DNA of 64,000 bases from Zobellella iuensis (GTDB lineage Bacteria; Pseudomonadota; Gammaproteobacteria; Enterobacterales; Aeromonadaceae): assembly GCF_016746085.1 (NCBI RefSeq), contig NZ_JAERTZ010000028.1:48417-112416 (forward strand), written 5' to 3'. The position numbers and the translations under genes were made by a program. The notes beneath the pieces are model-generated. The model did not search any database and was not told the origin of the DNA. It worked only from the letters and a program-made list of their open reading frames with translations. The stretch's first letter is position 1. Every line of letters begins with the position of its first letter. Positions 13,897-22,635 of this stretch are shown here, one piece after another.

Positions 13897-13969
13897 CCTC
13901 AGAGCCTGTTTGAAATCTTTTGTTTCCGGCCAAAGCGCACTACTCTGCCGACACGCTATGAATACATCC

Positions 13970-14515
13970 TCAGGGAGCCAGTGCCGTCTGCACCAGCGCC
14001 AATACCTGCTCCACCTCCTGGGCGGTCAGGGCTCCTTCCTTCACGAAGCGGACGCTTCCCGCCTTGTCCAGCACTATGATGGCAGAACTTTTCGGTTCCA
14101 GTTGCCACTGCTGAGCGACCCGCCCTTTTTCATCCAGCACGATGGCGGACCAGGGGAACTCCTTCTTGCTGCTTTCGGCGCTGCTGCGCACGAAGGGCGC
14201 GGTGCCGAAGGTGGCGTCGTCCACGTTGATGATGGTCACCGTCTGGTAGCCGTCCCGGGGCAGCTCGGCGGCCTTGATCGCCTCGATCAGCGGCGCGTTC
14301 AGTTCCTTGGCGCTGCTGCGTCCGGCGATATGCTGGACCACCCTTACCTTGCCCGGCAGTGAGCCTGCCCCCCAGATGCGTTCCCCGAGCCGTTCTCCAT
14401 CCAGCACCAGCTCGCCCCTGTCGCTGACGCTGACCGGCGGCAGCGGCTGATCGAATTGCAGGTTGTGAGCCGAAGCCATAAAGGGCAGGCAGGCCAGCCA
14501 GGTCCATGCTTTCAT
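13970..14515 (-). CDS. ytfJ: YtfJ family periplasmic protein
   Basis: A 181-residue protein with an N-terminal signal peptide (MKAWTWLACLPFMASA, cleavage before HNLQF). The body matches E. coli YtfJ throughout: SDRGELVLDGERL, GKVRVVQHIAGRSSAKE, APLIEAIKAAELPRDGYQT, IINVDDA, FVRSSAESSKKEFPWS and SSAIIVLDKAGSVRFVKEGAL. The fold is thioredoxin-like, but I see no CxxC motif, so it is not an ordinary disulfide enzyme; the family function is unknown. AGGAGA precedes the ATG by 5 nt. It lies next to ppa, near which ytfJ also lies in E. coli, but each gene has its own signals. Confidence 0.9.
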   Translation of the reverse strand: MKAWTWLACLPFMASAHNLQFDQPLPPVSVSDRGELVLDGERLGERIWGAGSLPGKVRVVQHIAGRSSAKELNAPLIEAIKAAELPRDGYQTVTIINVDDATFGTAPFVRSSAESSKKEFPWSAIVLDEKGRVAQQWQLEPKSSAIIVLDKAGSVRFVKEGALTAQEVEQVLALVQTALAP

Positions 14516-14590
14516 CGTTCTCTCCTTGTGGTATGAGGTCTGACCTGTCTAGCCTAAAGAATGTTACTTTTTTGTCAAATGGATAAGCAT

Positions 14591-14618
14591 AAAAAAAGAG
14601 CACCGAAGTGCTCTTTTT
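14591..14618 (-). terminator. Terminator of ppa
   Basis: Read on the minus strand, AAAAAGAGCAC pairs with GTGCTCTTTTT around a TTCG tetraloop, and seven T follow. It begins about 22 bp after the ppa stop and lies between ppa and the downstream ytfJ gene. Confidence 0.92.
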
Positions 14619-14639
14619 GAATCCGGGTGCCGGGGGTGA

Positions 14640-15170
14640 TCAGGCGTTGTTGTAACGCTCGGCGGAGGTCAGGATCTCGGCTTCGGCGGCGGCCTTGTCT
14701 TCCCAGCCGTCCACTTTCACCCATTTGCCCGCTTCCAGCTCCTTGTAGCGCTCGAAGAAGTGCTTGATCTGGGCCTTGAGCAGCTCGGGCAGGTCGTTTA
14801 CGTCCTGGATATGGTCGTATTCCCTGGTCAGCTTGCTGTGGGGCACGGCCACGATCTTGGCGTCTTCACCGGACTCGTCGGTCATCTTCAGCACGCCCAC
14901 CGGGCGGCAGCGGATCACGGCACCGGGCACCAGCGGATGCGGGGTGGGCACCAGCACGTCCACCGGGTCGCCGTCCAGGGACAGGGTCTGGTTCACGTAG
15001 CCGTAGTTGCAGGGGTAGAACATGGGAGTGGCCATGAAACGATCCACGAATACGGCGCCGGTGTCCTTGTCGATCTCGTACTTGATGGGATCGGCGTTCT
15101 GCGGGATCTCGATGACTACATAGATATCTTCGGGCAGGCTTTTTCCGGCCGGGACCTGGTTCAGGCTCAT
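14640..15170 (-). CDS. ppa: Inorganic pyrophosphatase (family I)
   Basis: A 176-residue enzyme that hydrolyses pyrophosphate to phosphate and so drives biosynthetic reactions in the cytoplasm. The family I signature is plain: [40 protein letters not shown] and the metal-binding DGDPVDVLV, plus [18 protein letters not shown] and [13 protein letters not shown] use [17 protein letters not shown] as the start, as in E. coli; it has AGGAAA 6 nt upstream. A longer frame upstream has no homology. It is divergent from mpl across 196 bp and followed by its own terminator. Confidence 0.97.
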   Translation of the reverse strand: MSLNQVPAGKSLPEDIYVVIEIPQNADPIKYEIDKDTGAVFVDRFMATPMFYPCNYGYVNQTLSLDGDPVDVLVPTPHPLVPGAVIRCRPVGVLKMTDESGEDAKIVAVPHSKLTREYDHIQDVNDLPELLKAQIKHFFERYKELEAGKWVKVDGWEDKAAAEAEILTSAERYNNA

Positions 15171-15219
15171 GAGGTTTCCTTTAATGTTGTCTGTGACTGG
15201 GTTGTTAACCGAGTGTACC

Positions 15220-15260
15220 ACCCTTACCCGAGCGCATCTGTTATACAAATGGGTAAGGGT
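15220..15260. promoter_or_regulatory. Inverted repeat in the ppa-mpl divergent region
   Basis: ACCCTTACCC at 15220-15229 and GGGTAAGGGT at 15251-15260 are perfect 10-bp inverted copies 21 bp apart, about 50 bp before the ppa start and 107 bp before mpl. Arms at this spacing could be two operator half-sites or a hairpin in the ppa leader. Regulator unknown. Confidence 0.35.
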
Positions 15261-15366
15261 ACTTCAGGGGCGACATTATAACCGCTGTCGCAGCGATCAC
15301 CATACAAGTGCCCAAAGCGGCAACGGATTGTTAGAATGCAGGCTTCACAGCAGCCAGGGGCAGGTT

Positions 15367-16725
15367 ATGCACATTCATATTCTGGGTATTTGCGGTACTT
15401 TCATGGGCGGGCTGGCGGTACTGGCCCGACAATTGGGCTACCAGGTAACCGGCAGCGACGCCAACGTCTACCCGCCCATGAGTACCCAGCTGGAGCAGCA
15501 GGGCATAGCGCTGATCGAGGGTTATGATCCGGCCCAGTTGGAGCCGGTGCCCGATCTGGTGGTGATCGGCAATGCCATGAGCCGGGGCAACCCCTGTGTG
15601 GAGGCCGTGCTCAACCGGCGCATCCCCTATACTTCGGGGCCCCAGTGGCTGCTGGAGCACGTGCTGCAACACCGCTGGGTGCTGGCGGTGGCCGGTACCC
15701 ACGGCAAGACCACCACCTCCGGCATGCTGGCCTGGATCCTGGAGGACTGCGGCCTTTCCCCCGGCTTCCTGATCGGCGGCGTGCCCGGCAACTTCGAGGT
15801 GTCCGCCCGCCTGGGCGAGGCACCCTTCTTCGTGATCGAGGCGGACGAGTACGACAGCGCCTTCTTCGACAAGAGATCCAAGTTCGTGCACTACCGGCCC
15901 AGCACCCTGATCCTCAACAACCTGGAGTTCGATCATGCGGACATTTTCCCGGATCTGGCGGCGATCCAGCGGCAGTTCCACCACCTGCTGCGGATGGTGC
16001 CCGGCCACGGCCGCATCCTGATGCCGACCCGCACCCCGGCTCTGGAAGAGGTCAGGGCCATGGGCTGCTGGAGCGAGCTGGAATACGCGGGCGAGGGCGG
16101 CCTCTGGCGGGCCGAGCCCCTGGCCGCCGACGGCAGCCGCTTCACCGTGCTGCTCGAGGGCCGGCCGGTGGGGGAGGTGAGCTGGCCCTGCATCGGCCTG
16201 CACAATGTGCACAACGGCCTGATGGCCCTGGCCGCCGCCCGCCACGCCGGGGTACCGGTGGCCGACGGCATCGCCGCCCTGTGCCGCTTCGTGCCGCCCA
16301 AGCGGCGGATGGAGCCGAAGGGGGAAGTGGCCGGCATCCGGGTGTGGGACGACTTCGCCCACCATCCCACCGCCATCCAGACCACCCTGGCCGGGCTTCG
16401 GGCCCGCACCACAGAAGGGCGGGTGCTGGCGGTGCTGGAGCCCCGCTCCAACACCATGAAGATGGGGGTGCATCAACAGGAGCTGGCCGACTCCCTGCAA
16501 GGGGCCGACGCCACCTACCTGTTCCGGCCGGCGGAAATCCGCTGGGATCTGGCGGCGGTGGCGGCGGCCTGCCCCCAGGGGCGGTTGTTCGAGGAGTTGG
16601 ACACGCTGATCGCCGCCCTGGTGGCCGATGCCCGCCCCGGCGATCAGATATTGGTGATGAGCAACGGCGGCTTCGGCGGCATCCATGGCCGGCTGCTGGC
16701 GGCGCTGGAGGCGGCCCATGGCTGA
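15367..16725 (+). CDS. mpl: UDP-N-acetylmuramate:L-alanyl-gamma-D-glutamyl-meso-diaminopimelate ligase
   Basis: A 452-residue Mur-ligase family enzyme. It attaches recycled murein tripeptide to UDP-MurNAc and so serves cell-wall recycling in the cytoplasm. The N-terminus [20 protein letters not shown], the P-loop [16 protein letters not shown] (about residues 112-127), [44 protein letters not shown] and [12 protein letters not shown] all match Mpl rather than MurC. I start at the ATG at 15367, which gives the conserved N-terminus; the longer frame upstream runs into the ppa promoter region. It overlaps ubiX by 8 bp. Confidence 0.96.
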   Translation: MHIHILGICGTFMGGLAVLARQLGYQVTGSDANVYPPMSTQLEQQGIALIEGYDPAQLEPVPDLVVIGNAMSRGNPCVEAVLNRRIPYTSGPQWLLEHVLQHRWVLAVAGTHGKTTTSGMLAWILEDCGLSPGFLIGGVPGNFEVSARLGEAPFFVIEADEYDSAFFDKRSKFVHYRPSTLILNNLEFDHADIFPDLAAIQRQFHHLLRMVPGHGRILMPTRTPALEEVRAMGCWSELEYAGEGGLWRAEPLAADGSRFTVLLEGRPVGEVSWPCIGLHNVHNGLMALAAARHAGVPVADGIAALCRFVPPKRRMEPKGEVAGIRVWDDFAHHPTAIQTTLAGLRARTTEGRVLAVLEPRSNTMKMGVHQQELADSLQGADATYLFRPAEIRWDLAAVAAACPQGRLFEELDTLIAALVADARPGDQILVMSNGGFGGIHGRLLAALEAAHG

Positions 16726-17350
16726 GTATCCGCGCGAGCGGCAGGTCACCCTGGCCCTGAGCGGCGCCTCGGGCGCGCCCTATGCCCTGGCGCTGCTGGA
16801 GCGGCTGCTGGCCGCCGGCATCCAGGTGCATCTGCTGGTGTCCGGCGCCGCCCGGGTGGTGCTGGCCACCGAGCAGGGGGAGCAGTGGCCGGGCAAGCCG
16901 GAGGCGCTGGCCGCCTGGTTGGGTGAGCGTTTTGGCGCCGAGCCCGGGCAGATCCGCGCCTACGGCAAGGAGGAATGGTTCTCGCCGGTGGCCTCGGGCT
17001 CGGGGGCGCCCAAGCGCATGGTGATCTGCCCCTGCTCCATGGGCACGGTGGCGTCCATCGCGGCGGGGACGTCGGACAACCTGATCGAGCGGGCCGCCGA
17101 CGTGGTGATCAAGGAAAAGGGGCAGTTGATCCTGGTACCGCGGGAGACCCCCTTCTCGGCCCTGCACCTGGAAAACCTGCTCAAGCTGGCCCGGCTCGGG
17201 GTCACCATCATGCCGGCGGCGCCGGGTTTCTACCACCAGCCCCGGTCCATCGCGGATCTGGTCGATTTTATGGTGGCGCGCATCCTGGATCACCTGGGGC
17301 TGGAGCAGACCCTGGTGCAACGCTGGGGCTATGGCGGCGAAAAAAGTTGA
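16718..17350 (+). CDS. ubiX: Flavin prenyltransferase UbiX
   Basis: A 210-residue homologue of UbiX/Pad1, which joins dimethylallyl phosphate to FMN to make the prenylated flavin used by UbiD in ubiquinone synthesis. Visible motifs are [20 protein letters not shown] at the N-terminus (FMN site), [30 protein letters not shown] in the middle and [23 protein letters not shown], followed by [12 protein letters not shown] chose the ATG at 16718, inside the end of mpl, because it leads directly into the conserved core. It is translationally coupled to mpl. Next gene hpt follows after 82 bp. Confidence 0.94.
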   Translation: MAEYPRERQVTLALSGASGAPYALALLERLLAAGIQVHLLVSGAARVVLATEQGEQWPGKPEALAAWLGERFGAEPGQIRAYGKEEWFSPVASGSGAPKRMVICPCSMGTVASIAAGTSDNLIERAADVVIKEKGQLILVPRETPFSALHLENLLKLARLGVTIMPAAPGFYHQPRSIADLVDFMVARILDHLGLEQTLVQRWGYGGEKS

Positions 17351-17432
17351 CCCGAAATGCAGATTTTTGCGAATTCCGCTAGAATACCGCTTTAACAACA
17401 GCCGGGTTTTTGGACCCGAACGGAGCGAAAAC

Positions 17433-17963
17433 ATGAAACACCGAGTGGATGTCCTGATCAGCACCGAAGAGGTGGCCGCCAGGATCCAGGCCCTGGGCGA
17501 GCAGATCAACGCGCACTTCGAGGGCGTCGACGAACTGGTGATGGTCGGGTTGCTGCGCGGATCCTGCGTGTTTATGGCCGATCTGTGCCGCCAGATAGCG
17601 CTGCCGGTGCGGCTCGATTTCATGACCGCTTCCAGCTACGGCAGCGGCATGGAGAGTAACCGGGATGTGCGCATCCTCAAGGATCTGGACGACGAGATCC
17701 ACGGCAAGCACGTGCTGATCGTCGAGGACATCATCGATACCGGCTACACCCTGAGCAAGGTGAAGGAGATCCTCTCCCTGCGCAATCCGGCCTCGCTCAG
17801 CATCTGTACCCTGCTCGACAAGCCCGAGCGGCGCGAGGCCCAGGTGCCGGTGGACTGGGTCGGCTTTACCATCCCCGACGAGTTCGTGGTAGGCTACGGC
17901 ATCGACTACGCCCAGCGCTATCGCAACCTGCCCTACATCGGCAAGGTGGTGCCGCTGGAATAA
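17433..17963 (+). CDS. hpt: Hypoxanthine phosphoribosyltransferase
   Basis: A 176-residue purine salvage enzyme that converts hypoxanthine (and weakly guanine) plus PRPP into IMP or GMP. The PRPP-binding signature [14 protein letters not shown] lies near residues 94-107; [28 protein letters not shown] and [20 protein letters not shown] also match E. coli Hpt. The start [10 protein letters not shown] has GGAG 8 nt upstream; an upstream in-frame ATG within ubiX gives no conserved sequence. It is followed by a strong terminator, so it ends the mpl-ubiX-hpt run. Confidence 0.96.
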   Translation: MKHRVDVLISTEEVAARIQALGEQINAHFEGVDELVMVGLLRGSCVFMADLCRQIALPVRLDFMTASSYGSGMESNRDVRILKDLDDEIHGKHVLIVEDIIDTGYTLSKVKEILSLRNPASLSICTLLDKPERREAQVPVDWVGFTIPDEFVVGYGIDYAQRYRNLPYIGKVVPLE

Positions 17964-17999
17964 CCCCGCGAGTCGGTTCCCCCCATAACAAGCATTGCG

Positions 18000-18033
18000 C
18001 ATATGCCTGGCCTTCGCCCAGGCATATGTTTTT
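18000..18033 (+). terminator. Terminator of hpt
   Basis: CATATGCCTGG pairs perfectly with CCAGGCATATG across CCTTCGC and is followed by five T. It stands 36 bp after the hpt stop and just 17 bp before the yadG start, so it separates the two units. Confidence 0.92.
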
Positions 18034-18049
18034 GAACCGGAGCCAAGCA

Positions 18050-18970
18050 ATGACCAAAGCACTGGAGATCGAGGGCCTGCGCAAAACCTATGCCGGTGGC
18101 GTGGAGGCGCTCAAGGGCATCGATCTGACCGTGGAGCAGGGCGATTTCTACGCCCTGCTGGGCCCCAACGGGGCCGGCAAGTCCACCACCATCGGCATCA
18201 TCTCCTCCCTGGTGAACAAGAGCGCGGGCAAGGTACGGGTGTTCGGCTACGACCTAGACAGCCAGCTGGAGCTGGCCAAGTCCCAGATTGGCCTGGTGCC
18301 CCAGGAGTTCAACTTCAACCAGTTCGAGAAGGTAGAGCAGATAGTGGTCAACCAGGCCGGGCTGTACGGGGTGGAGCGGGCCGAGGCCAAGGTGCGTGCC
18401 GAGCGCTACCTCAAGCAGCTGGACCTGTGGGAGAAACGGGACCAGCCGGCACGCACCCTGTCCGGCGGCATGAAGCGCCGGCTGATGATCGCCCGCGCCT
18501 TGATGCACCAGCCCCGCCTGCTGATCCTGGACGAGCCCACCGCCGGGGTGGATATCGAGATCCGCCGGGCCATGTGGGATTTCCTCAAGGAGATCAACGG
18601 CCAGGGTATCACCATCATTCTCACCACCCACTACCTGGAAGAGGCGGAGATGTTGTGCCGCCATATCGGCATCATCGACAAGGGCCGGCTGGTGGAGAAC
18701 ACCACCATGAAGGGGCTGCTCGGCAAGCTCAACGTGGAAACCTTTATCCTGGATCTGGCCCCCGACTGCCGGGAGCCCTTCCTGTCCGGCTTCAACTGGC
18801 AATTGCTGGACGATCACACCCTGGAGGTGGAGGTGAAGAAGGAGCAGGGGCTCAACGGCGTCTTCGGCCAGCTCAACGAGCAGGGTATCCGGGTGCTGAG
18901 CATGCGCAACAAGGCCAACCGGCTGGAGGAATTGTTCGTGACACTGGTGGAGCAGGGGAGGAAAGCATGA
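18050..18970 (+). CDS. yadG: ABC transporter ATP-binding protein (YadG type)
   Basis: A 306-residue ATPase of the drug/polysaccharide-export ABC class. Walker A GPNGAGKSTT is near residue 42, the Q-loop is LVPQEFNFNQFE, the signature LSGGMKRRLMIARALMHQP is near 140, and Walker B LLILDEPTAGVD is followed by the switch His in LTTHYLEEAEMLCR. The protein is nearly collinear with E. coli YadG including the C-terminal SMRNKANRLEELFVTLV. The ATG at 18050 has GGAG 7 nt upstream. Its stop overlaps the permease start (ATGA), so both are co-translated. Substrate unknown. Confidence 0.93.
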   Translation: MTKALEIEGLRKTYAGGVEALKGIDLTVEQGDFYALLGPNGAGKSTTIGIISSLVNKSAGKVRVFGYDLDSQLELAKSQIGLVPQEFNFNQFEKVEQIVVNQAGLYGVERAEAKVRAERYLKQLDLWEKRDQPARTLSGGMKRRLMIARALMHQPRLLILDEPTAGVDIEIRRAMWDFLKEINGQGITIILTTHYLEEAEMLCRHIGIIDKGRLVENTTMKGLLGKLNVETFILDLAPDCREPFLSGFNWQLLDDHTLEVEVKKEQGLNGVFGQLNEQGIRVLSMRNKANRLEELFVTLVEQGRKA

Positions 18971-19740
18971 ACGCCAAGCAGTATTACATCGCCTTTCGCA
19001 GCATATTGCACAAGGAGATAGTGCGCTTCACCCGCATCTGGGTACAGACCCTGGTGCCGCCGGCCATCACCATGACCCTCTATTTCGTGATCTTCGGCAG
19101 CCTGATCGGCAGCCGCATCGGCGAGATGGGCGGCTATTCCTACATGGCCTTTATCGTACCCGGCCTTATCATGATGTCGGTGATCACCAACTCCTACTCC
19201 AACGTGGCCTCGTCGTTTTTCAGCGCCAAGTTCCAGCGCAACGTGGAGGAGCTGCTGGTGGCGCCGGTGCCGACCTATGTGATCATCGCCGGCTACGTGG
19301 GCGGCGGCGTGGTGCGGGGGCTGGCGGTGGGGCTTATCGTCAGCCTGGTGTCCCTGCTGTTCGTGACCCTGCCGGTGAGCCACCTGTTCAGCATAGTGGC
19401 CATCGTCTTCCTGACCTCGGTGCTGTTCTCCCTGGCGGGGCTTATCAACGCCATCTTCGCCCGCACCTTCGACGATATCAGCATCATCCCCACCTTTGTG
19501 CTGACGCCGCTGACCTACCTGGGCGGGGTCTTCTACTCCATCGAGCTGCTGCCCGGCTTCTGGCAGGGGCTGTCCCAGGCCAACCCGGTGCTGTACATGG
19601 TGAACGCCTTCCGCTACGGCTTCCTCGGCATCAGCGACGTGCCCCTGACCCTGGCCTACGGCATCATCCTCGGCTTTATCGCCCTGTTCTACGGTGCGGC
19701 CTGGTACCTGATCCGGACCGGACGGGGACTGCGGCACTGA
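18967..19740 (+). CDS. yadH: ABC transporter permease (YadH type)
   Basis: A 257-residue inner-membrane permease of the ABC-2 family with about six hydrophobic segments. Family features include the N-terminal FRSILHKEIVRFTRIWVQTL, the FIVPGLIMMSVITNSY region, FQRNVEELLVAPVP (the coupling stretch), and PTFVLTPLTYLGGVFYS near residue 190. It pairs with the ATPase encoded just upstream, with a 4-bp overlap. In E. coli yadGH also lies between hpt and panD, so the synteny is conserved although can (carbonic anhydrase) is absent here. The exported substrate is not known. Confidence 0.92.
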   Translation: MNAKQYYIAFRSILHKEIVRFTRIWVQTLVPPAITMTLYFVIFGSLIGSRIGEMGGYSYMAFIVPGLIMMSVITNSYSNVASSFFSAKFQRNVEELLVAPVPTYVIIAGYVGGGVVRGLAVGLIVSLVSLLFVTLPVSHLFSIVAIVFLTSVLFSLAGLINAIFARTFDDISIIPTFVLTPLTYLGGVFYSIELLPGFWQGLSQANPVLYMVNAFRYGFLGISDVPLTLAYGIILGFIALFYGAAWYLIRTGRGLRH

Positions 19741-19744
19741 GTCC

Positions 19745-19768
19745 AAAGGCAGCCGGTTGGCTGCCTTT
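19745..19768 (+). terminator. Terminator hairpin after yadH
   Basis: AAAGGCAGCC (19745-19754), loop GGTT, then GGCTGCCTTT (19759-19768). It begins 5 bp after the yadH stop. Only three T close the right arm, so it may be moderate in strength. A near copy lies 119 bp further right. Confidence 0.75.
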
Positions 19769-19863
19769 CCACTGGTTGCCAATGCCGTTTGTTATAACCA
19801 CAGGTGTCGGGCAAAGGAAGCCCAATCCCTTTCACCGTGAACCATGATGTTTCAGCTTGAAGA

Positions 19864-19889
19864 AAAAGGCAGCCAATTGGCTGCCTTTT
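19864..19889 (-). terminator. Terminator of panD
   Basis: AAAAGGCAGCC, loop AATT, then GGCTGCCTTTT; on the minus strand five T follow. It lies 29 bp beyond the panD stop codon. It shares its stem with the yadH hairpin, and the two convergent units end against each other. The 94 bp between the hairpins hold no ORF. Confidence 0.85.
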
Positions 19890-19917
19890 GTCTTGAACTG
19901 AAAGGGAAAATCCGCGA

Positions 19918-20304
19918 TCAGGCCAGCTGCAGGGGGATGTCCTTGCTGGTGCGCACTATGTTGTTGTGGGCGTCCAGGTACACCAGGCTGGGCTTGTAGC
20001 CGGCGATCTGTTGCTCGGTCATGGGCGCGTAGGCGCAGATGATGATGCGATCGCCCACCGCGGCCTTGCGGGCGGCGGCGCCGTTCAGGGAGATCATCTT
20101 GGAGCCGCGCTCGCCGGAAATGGCGTAGGTGTGGAAGCGCTCGCCGTTCTCGATGTTGTAGATGTCGATCTGCTCGTACTCGCGGATATTGACCGCGTCC
20201 AGCAGATCCTGATCGATGGCGCAGGAGCCTTCGTAGTTGAGCTCGGCGTGGGTGACCCGGGCCTGGTGCAGCTTGCCCCTGAGCATGATGCGTTGCATAT
20301 CCAT
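19918..20304 (-). CDS. panD: Aspartate 1-decarboxylase (pyruvoyl)
   Basis: A 128-residue proenzyme that makes beta-alanine from L-aspartate for pantothenate synthesis. The self-cleavage site is the Gly-Ser in [20 protein letters not shown]; cleavage turns the serine into the pyruvoyl cofactor. The second half shows [38 protein letters not shown] and IIICAYAPM. Two in-frame ATGs exist 6 bp apart; starting at the second would give E. coli numbering (Gly24-Ser25), but GGAG is nearer to the first, which I use. It is separated from panCB by a structured 183-bp spacer and ends at its own terminator. Confidence 0.95.
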   Translation of the reverse strand: MDMQRIMLRGKLHQARVTHAELNYEGSCAIDQDLLDAVNIREYEQIDIYNIENGERFHTYAISGERGSKMISLNGAAARKAAVGDRIIICAYAPMTEQQIAGYKPSLVYLDAHNNIVRTSKDIPLQLA

Positions 20305-20362
20305 GTTTAGCTTGTCTCCGTCAATTACCGCCCTGAGGGCTTATGGTTTTGCGACAGTGCCC

Positions 20363-20468
20363 GGAGGGGGGAGCCAGGCTCACGCCGACTCGCCGTGAAC
20401 CCATCCCTGGGGGCTCGACGGCGCCATCCCTGGCGCCAACGGTCGGCTTAGCGCCTGGCTCCCCCTCC
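20363..20468. repeat. Structured intergenic palindromic element between panD and panC
   Basis: A 106-bp imperfect palindrome. The outer arms GGAGGGGGGAGCCAGGC (20363-20379) and its complement at 20453-20468 pair with one bulge; inside, GCCGAC (20384-20389) pairs with GTCGGC (20442-20447); the loop contains CCCATCCCTGGG and GGCGCCATCCCTGGCGCC mini-hairpins sharing the CCATCCCTGG core. The layout looks like a REP/MITE-type dispersed element rather than a terminator, since no T-tract is present. No second copy is in this window. Confidence 0.6.
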
Positions 20469-20487
20469 CAGCAAGACCTGAGTGTCA

Positions 20488-21330
20488 CTACAGGGGCACT
20501 ACCTGGTTATCTATCAGTCTGGCCTTGCCCAGAAAGGCGGCCATCAAAATCACCGCCGCCCGGCTGTGCTCGTTGAGCGGTGCCAGGGTGTCCGCATCGA
20601 CGATATCGATACCGTCGGTGCGAAAACCGGTGCCGTCCAGCCGGGCGGCACCTTCTTTCACCAGCCGCTCGAGATCCCGCTCGCCCGCGGCCAGGCGCTC
20701 GGCCAGCCGGTTCATGGTGGCGGCCAACTCGGGTGCCCGGGCCCGCTCCGCTTCGGTCAGGTAACCGTTGCGGGAGCTGAGCGCCAGGCCGTCCCCGGCG
20801 CGTACCGTGGGCACGCCCAGGATCTCCACCGGCAGGTTCAGATCGGCGGTCATTTTACGGATCAGCGCCAGTTGCTGATAGTCTTTTTCGCCAAAGCAGG
20901 CCAGATCCGGCTGCACCAGGTTGAACAGCTTGCACACCACTGTGCTGACCCCGTCGAAGTGGCCCGGGCGCAGGGCCCCTTCCAGCACCTCGGCGATGCC
21001 GGGCACGCTGACCTTGGTCTGCTGCTGGCCGGCCGGGTACATCAGCTCGGGGGTGGGGGTGAACACCAGGTCCGCCCGGTCGCCGAGGCGTGCGCAGTCC
21101 TGCTCCAGGGTACGCGGGTAGGCGGCCAGATCGGCGGCCCGGTCGAACTGCAGCGGGTTGACGAAAATACTGACCACCACCTTGTCGGCCCGGCCCCTGG
21201 CCTGCTGCACCAGCTCCAGGTGGCCCTGGTGCAGGTTGCCCATGGTGGGCACGAAACCGATACGCAGGCCCTGGCGACGCCAGCCGGTGATGATGGCCCT
21301 CAGTTCGTCTATGGTACTGACCAGTTGCAT
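20488..21330 (-). CDS. panC: Pantothenate synthetase
   Basis: A 280-residue ligase that joins pantoate and beta-alanine with ATP. The nucleotidyltransferase motif [20 protein letters not shown] (the HxGH site is HQGH) is near residue 30; [55 protein letters not shown] and [14 protein letters not shown] complete the active site. The KMSKS-like loop is LSSRN. It lies 9 bp downstream of panB in the leftward pcnB-folK-panB-panC run, so the four genes are probably one operon. Confidence 0.97.
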   Translation of the reverse strand: MQLVSTIDELRAIITGWRRQGLRIGFVPTMGNLHQGHLELVQQARGRADKVVVSIFVNPLQFDRAADLAAYPRTLEQDCARLGDRADLVFTPTPELMYPAGQQQTKVSVPGIAEVLEGALRPGHFDGVSTVVCKLFNLVQPDLACFGEKDYQQLALIRKMTADLNLPVEILGVPTVRAGDGLALSSRNGYLTEAERARAPELAATMNRLAERLAAGERDLERLVKEGAARLDGTGFRTDGIDIVDADTLAPLNEHSRAAVILMAAFLGKARLIDNQVVPL

Positions 21331-21339
21331 CTGCTTTCC

Positions 21340-22134
21340 TCAGTTGAAGCTGTGCTCGGGGCCGGGGAAGCGGCCCTCGGCCACTTCGGCCACATAGGTT
21401 TCGATGGCGGCCCTGACGTTGCCGCTCTCGGCCAGGAAGTTCTTGGTGAACTTGGGCACATAGCCGGAAGTCAGCCCCAGGGCGTCCTGCATCACCAGCA
21501 CCTGACCGTCGGTACCGGGGCCGGCGCCGATGCCGATCACCGGGATGCTCAGCTCCCGACTGATGTCGGCGGCCAGCGGGCTGGGTACGCATTCCAGCAC
21601 CAGCAGCTGCATGCCGGCCGCCTCCAGGACCCTGGCATGGCGCTTGATCTGCTCCGCCTGATCCGCTCCCCGGCCCTGCAGCTTGAAGCCGCCGAACACG
21701 TGTACCGACTGGGGGGTGAGCCCCAGATGGCCGCACACCGGCACGCCCTGGCGGGTCAGTTGGGTGACGGTGTCCGCCAGCCAGTCGCCTCCTTCTAGCT
21801 TGACCATATGGGCGCCGGCGCGCATCAGGGCGGCGGCGCTGGCGCAGGCCTGCTCCGGGGTGCTGTAGCTCATGAACGGCATATCGGCGACGATAAACGC
21901 ATTTTTGCTACCGTTGGCCACACAGCGGGTGTGATAGGCGATGTCGTCCACGCTCACCTTGAGGGTGCTGGCCTCGCCCTGCAGCACCATGCCGAGGGAG
22001 TCGCCGATCAGGATGGAGTGGACCCCGGCCTGTTCGAACAGGGCGGCGAAGGTGGCGTCGTAGGCGGTGATCATGGCGATTTTCTGGCCGGCCTGTTTCA
22101 TCGCCAGCAGGCGGGCGGTGGTGATTTTGCTCAT
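21340..22134 (-). CDS. panB: 3-methyl-2-oxobutanoate hydroxymethyltransferase
   Basis: A 264-residue enzyme that adds a hydroxymethyl group from 5,10-methylene-THF to ketoisovalerate, giving ketopantoate. Family features: [34 protein letters not shown] (metal-binding Asp), [58 protein letters not shown] and the late [35 protein letters not shown]. It sits between folK (12 bp upstream) and panC (9 bp downstream), in the same direction. Confidence 0.97.
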   Translation of the reverse strand: MSKITTARLLAMKQAGQKIAMITAYDATFAALFEQAGVHSILIGDSLGMVLQGEASTLKVSVDDIAYHTRCVANGSKNAFIVADMPFMSYSTPEQACASAAALMRAGAHMVKLEGGDWLADTVTQLTRQGVPVCGHLGLTPQSVHVFGGFKLQGRGADQAEQIKRHARVLEAAGMQLLVLECVPSPLAADISRELSIPVIGIGAGPGTDGQVLVMQDALGLTSGYVPKFTKNFLAESGNVRAAIETYVAEVAEGRFPGPEHSFN

Positions 22135-22146
22135 GGTGGTTTCCTG

Positions 22147-22635
22147 TTACTGCGCCGGCAACCGGATCATGCCGTTCGGCGGGCACTGCTGCAGCAGCCC
22201 GGCCAGGGGCGTGCCGCAGGGCAGTACCAGCTCCGGCGCCAGATCGGCCAGCGGATAAAGCACGAATTCCCTTTGTTTCATGCCGTAGTGGGGGATGGTC
22301 AGCCGTTCGTCCTCGATCTGCCGCTCACCGTAGAGCAGTATGTCCAGATCCAGGGTGCGGGGGCCCCAGCGTTCTTCCTTGCGCTCCCGTCCCTGGGCCA
22401 GCTCGATCGCCTGCAGGGCGTCGAGCAACGCATGGGGAGACAGGGCGGTGTCGAAGACCGACACGCCGTTGACATAGGCCGGCTGGTCCGCCGGTCCCAT
22501 GGGCCGGCTCTGGTACAGCGGCGAATGGCGCAGGCTGCCGGGAGCGGCCAGCGCGGCCAGCGCCTGCCGGGCGGCGCTGAGTTGCGCCAGTGGATCACCG
22601 AGGTTGGCGCCGAGGGCGACAAAGACGCGGGTCAC
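22147..22635 (-). CDS. folK: 2-amino-4-hydroxy-6-hydroxymethyldihydropteridine pyrophosphokinase
   Basis: A 162-residue folate-pathway kinase that transfers pyrophosphate from ATP to hydroxymethyl-dihydropterin. The start VFVALGANLGDPLAQL, the YQSRPMGPADQPAYVNGVSVFDT loop and the signature RWGPRTLDLDILLYG near residue 92 are all present; the two Asp in DLD bind Mg-ATP. Its first codon overlaps the pcnB stop by 4 bp (ATGA-type coupling). The order pcnB-folK-panB-panC matches enteric genomes and makes an operon very likely. Confidence 0.96.
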   Translation of the reverse strand: MTRVFVALGANLGDPLAQLSAARQALAALAAPGSLRHSPLYQSRPMGPADQPAYVNGVSVFDTALSPHALLDALQAIELAQGRERKEERWGPRTLDLDILLYGERQIEDERLTIPHYGMKQREFVLYPLADLAPELVLPCGTPLAGLLQQCPPNGMIRLPAQ

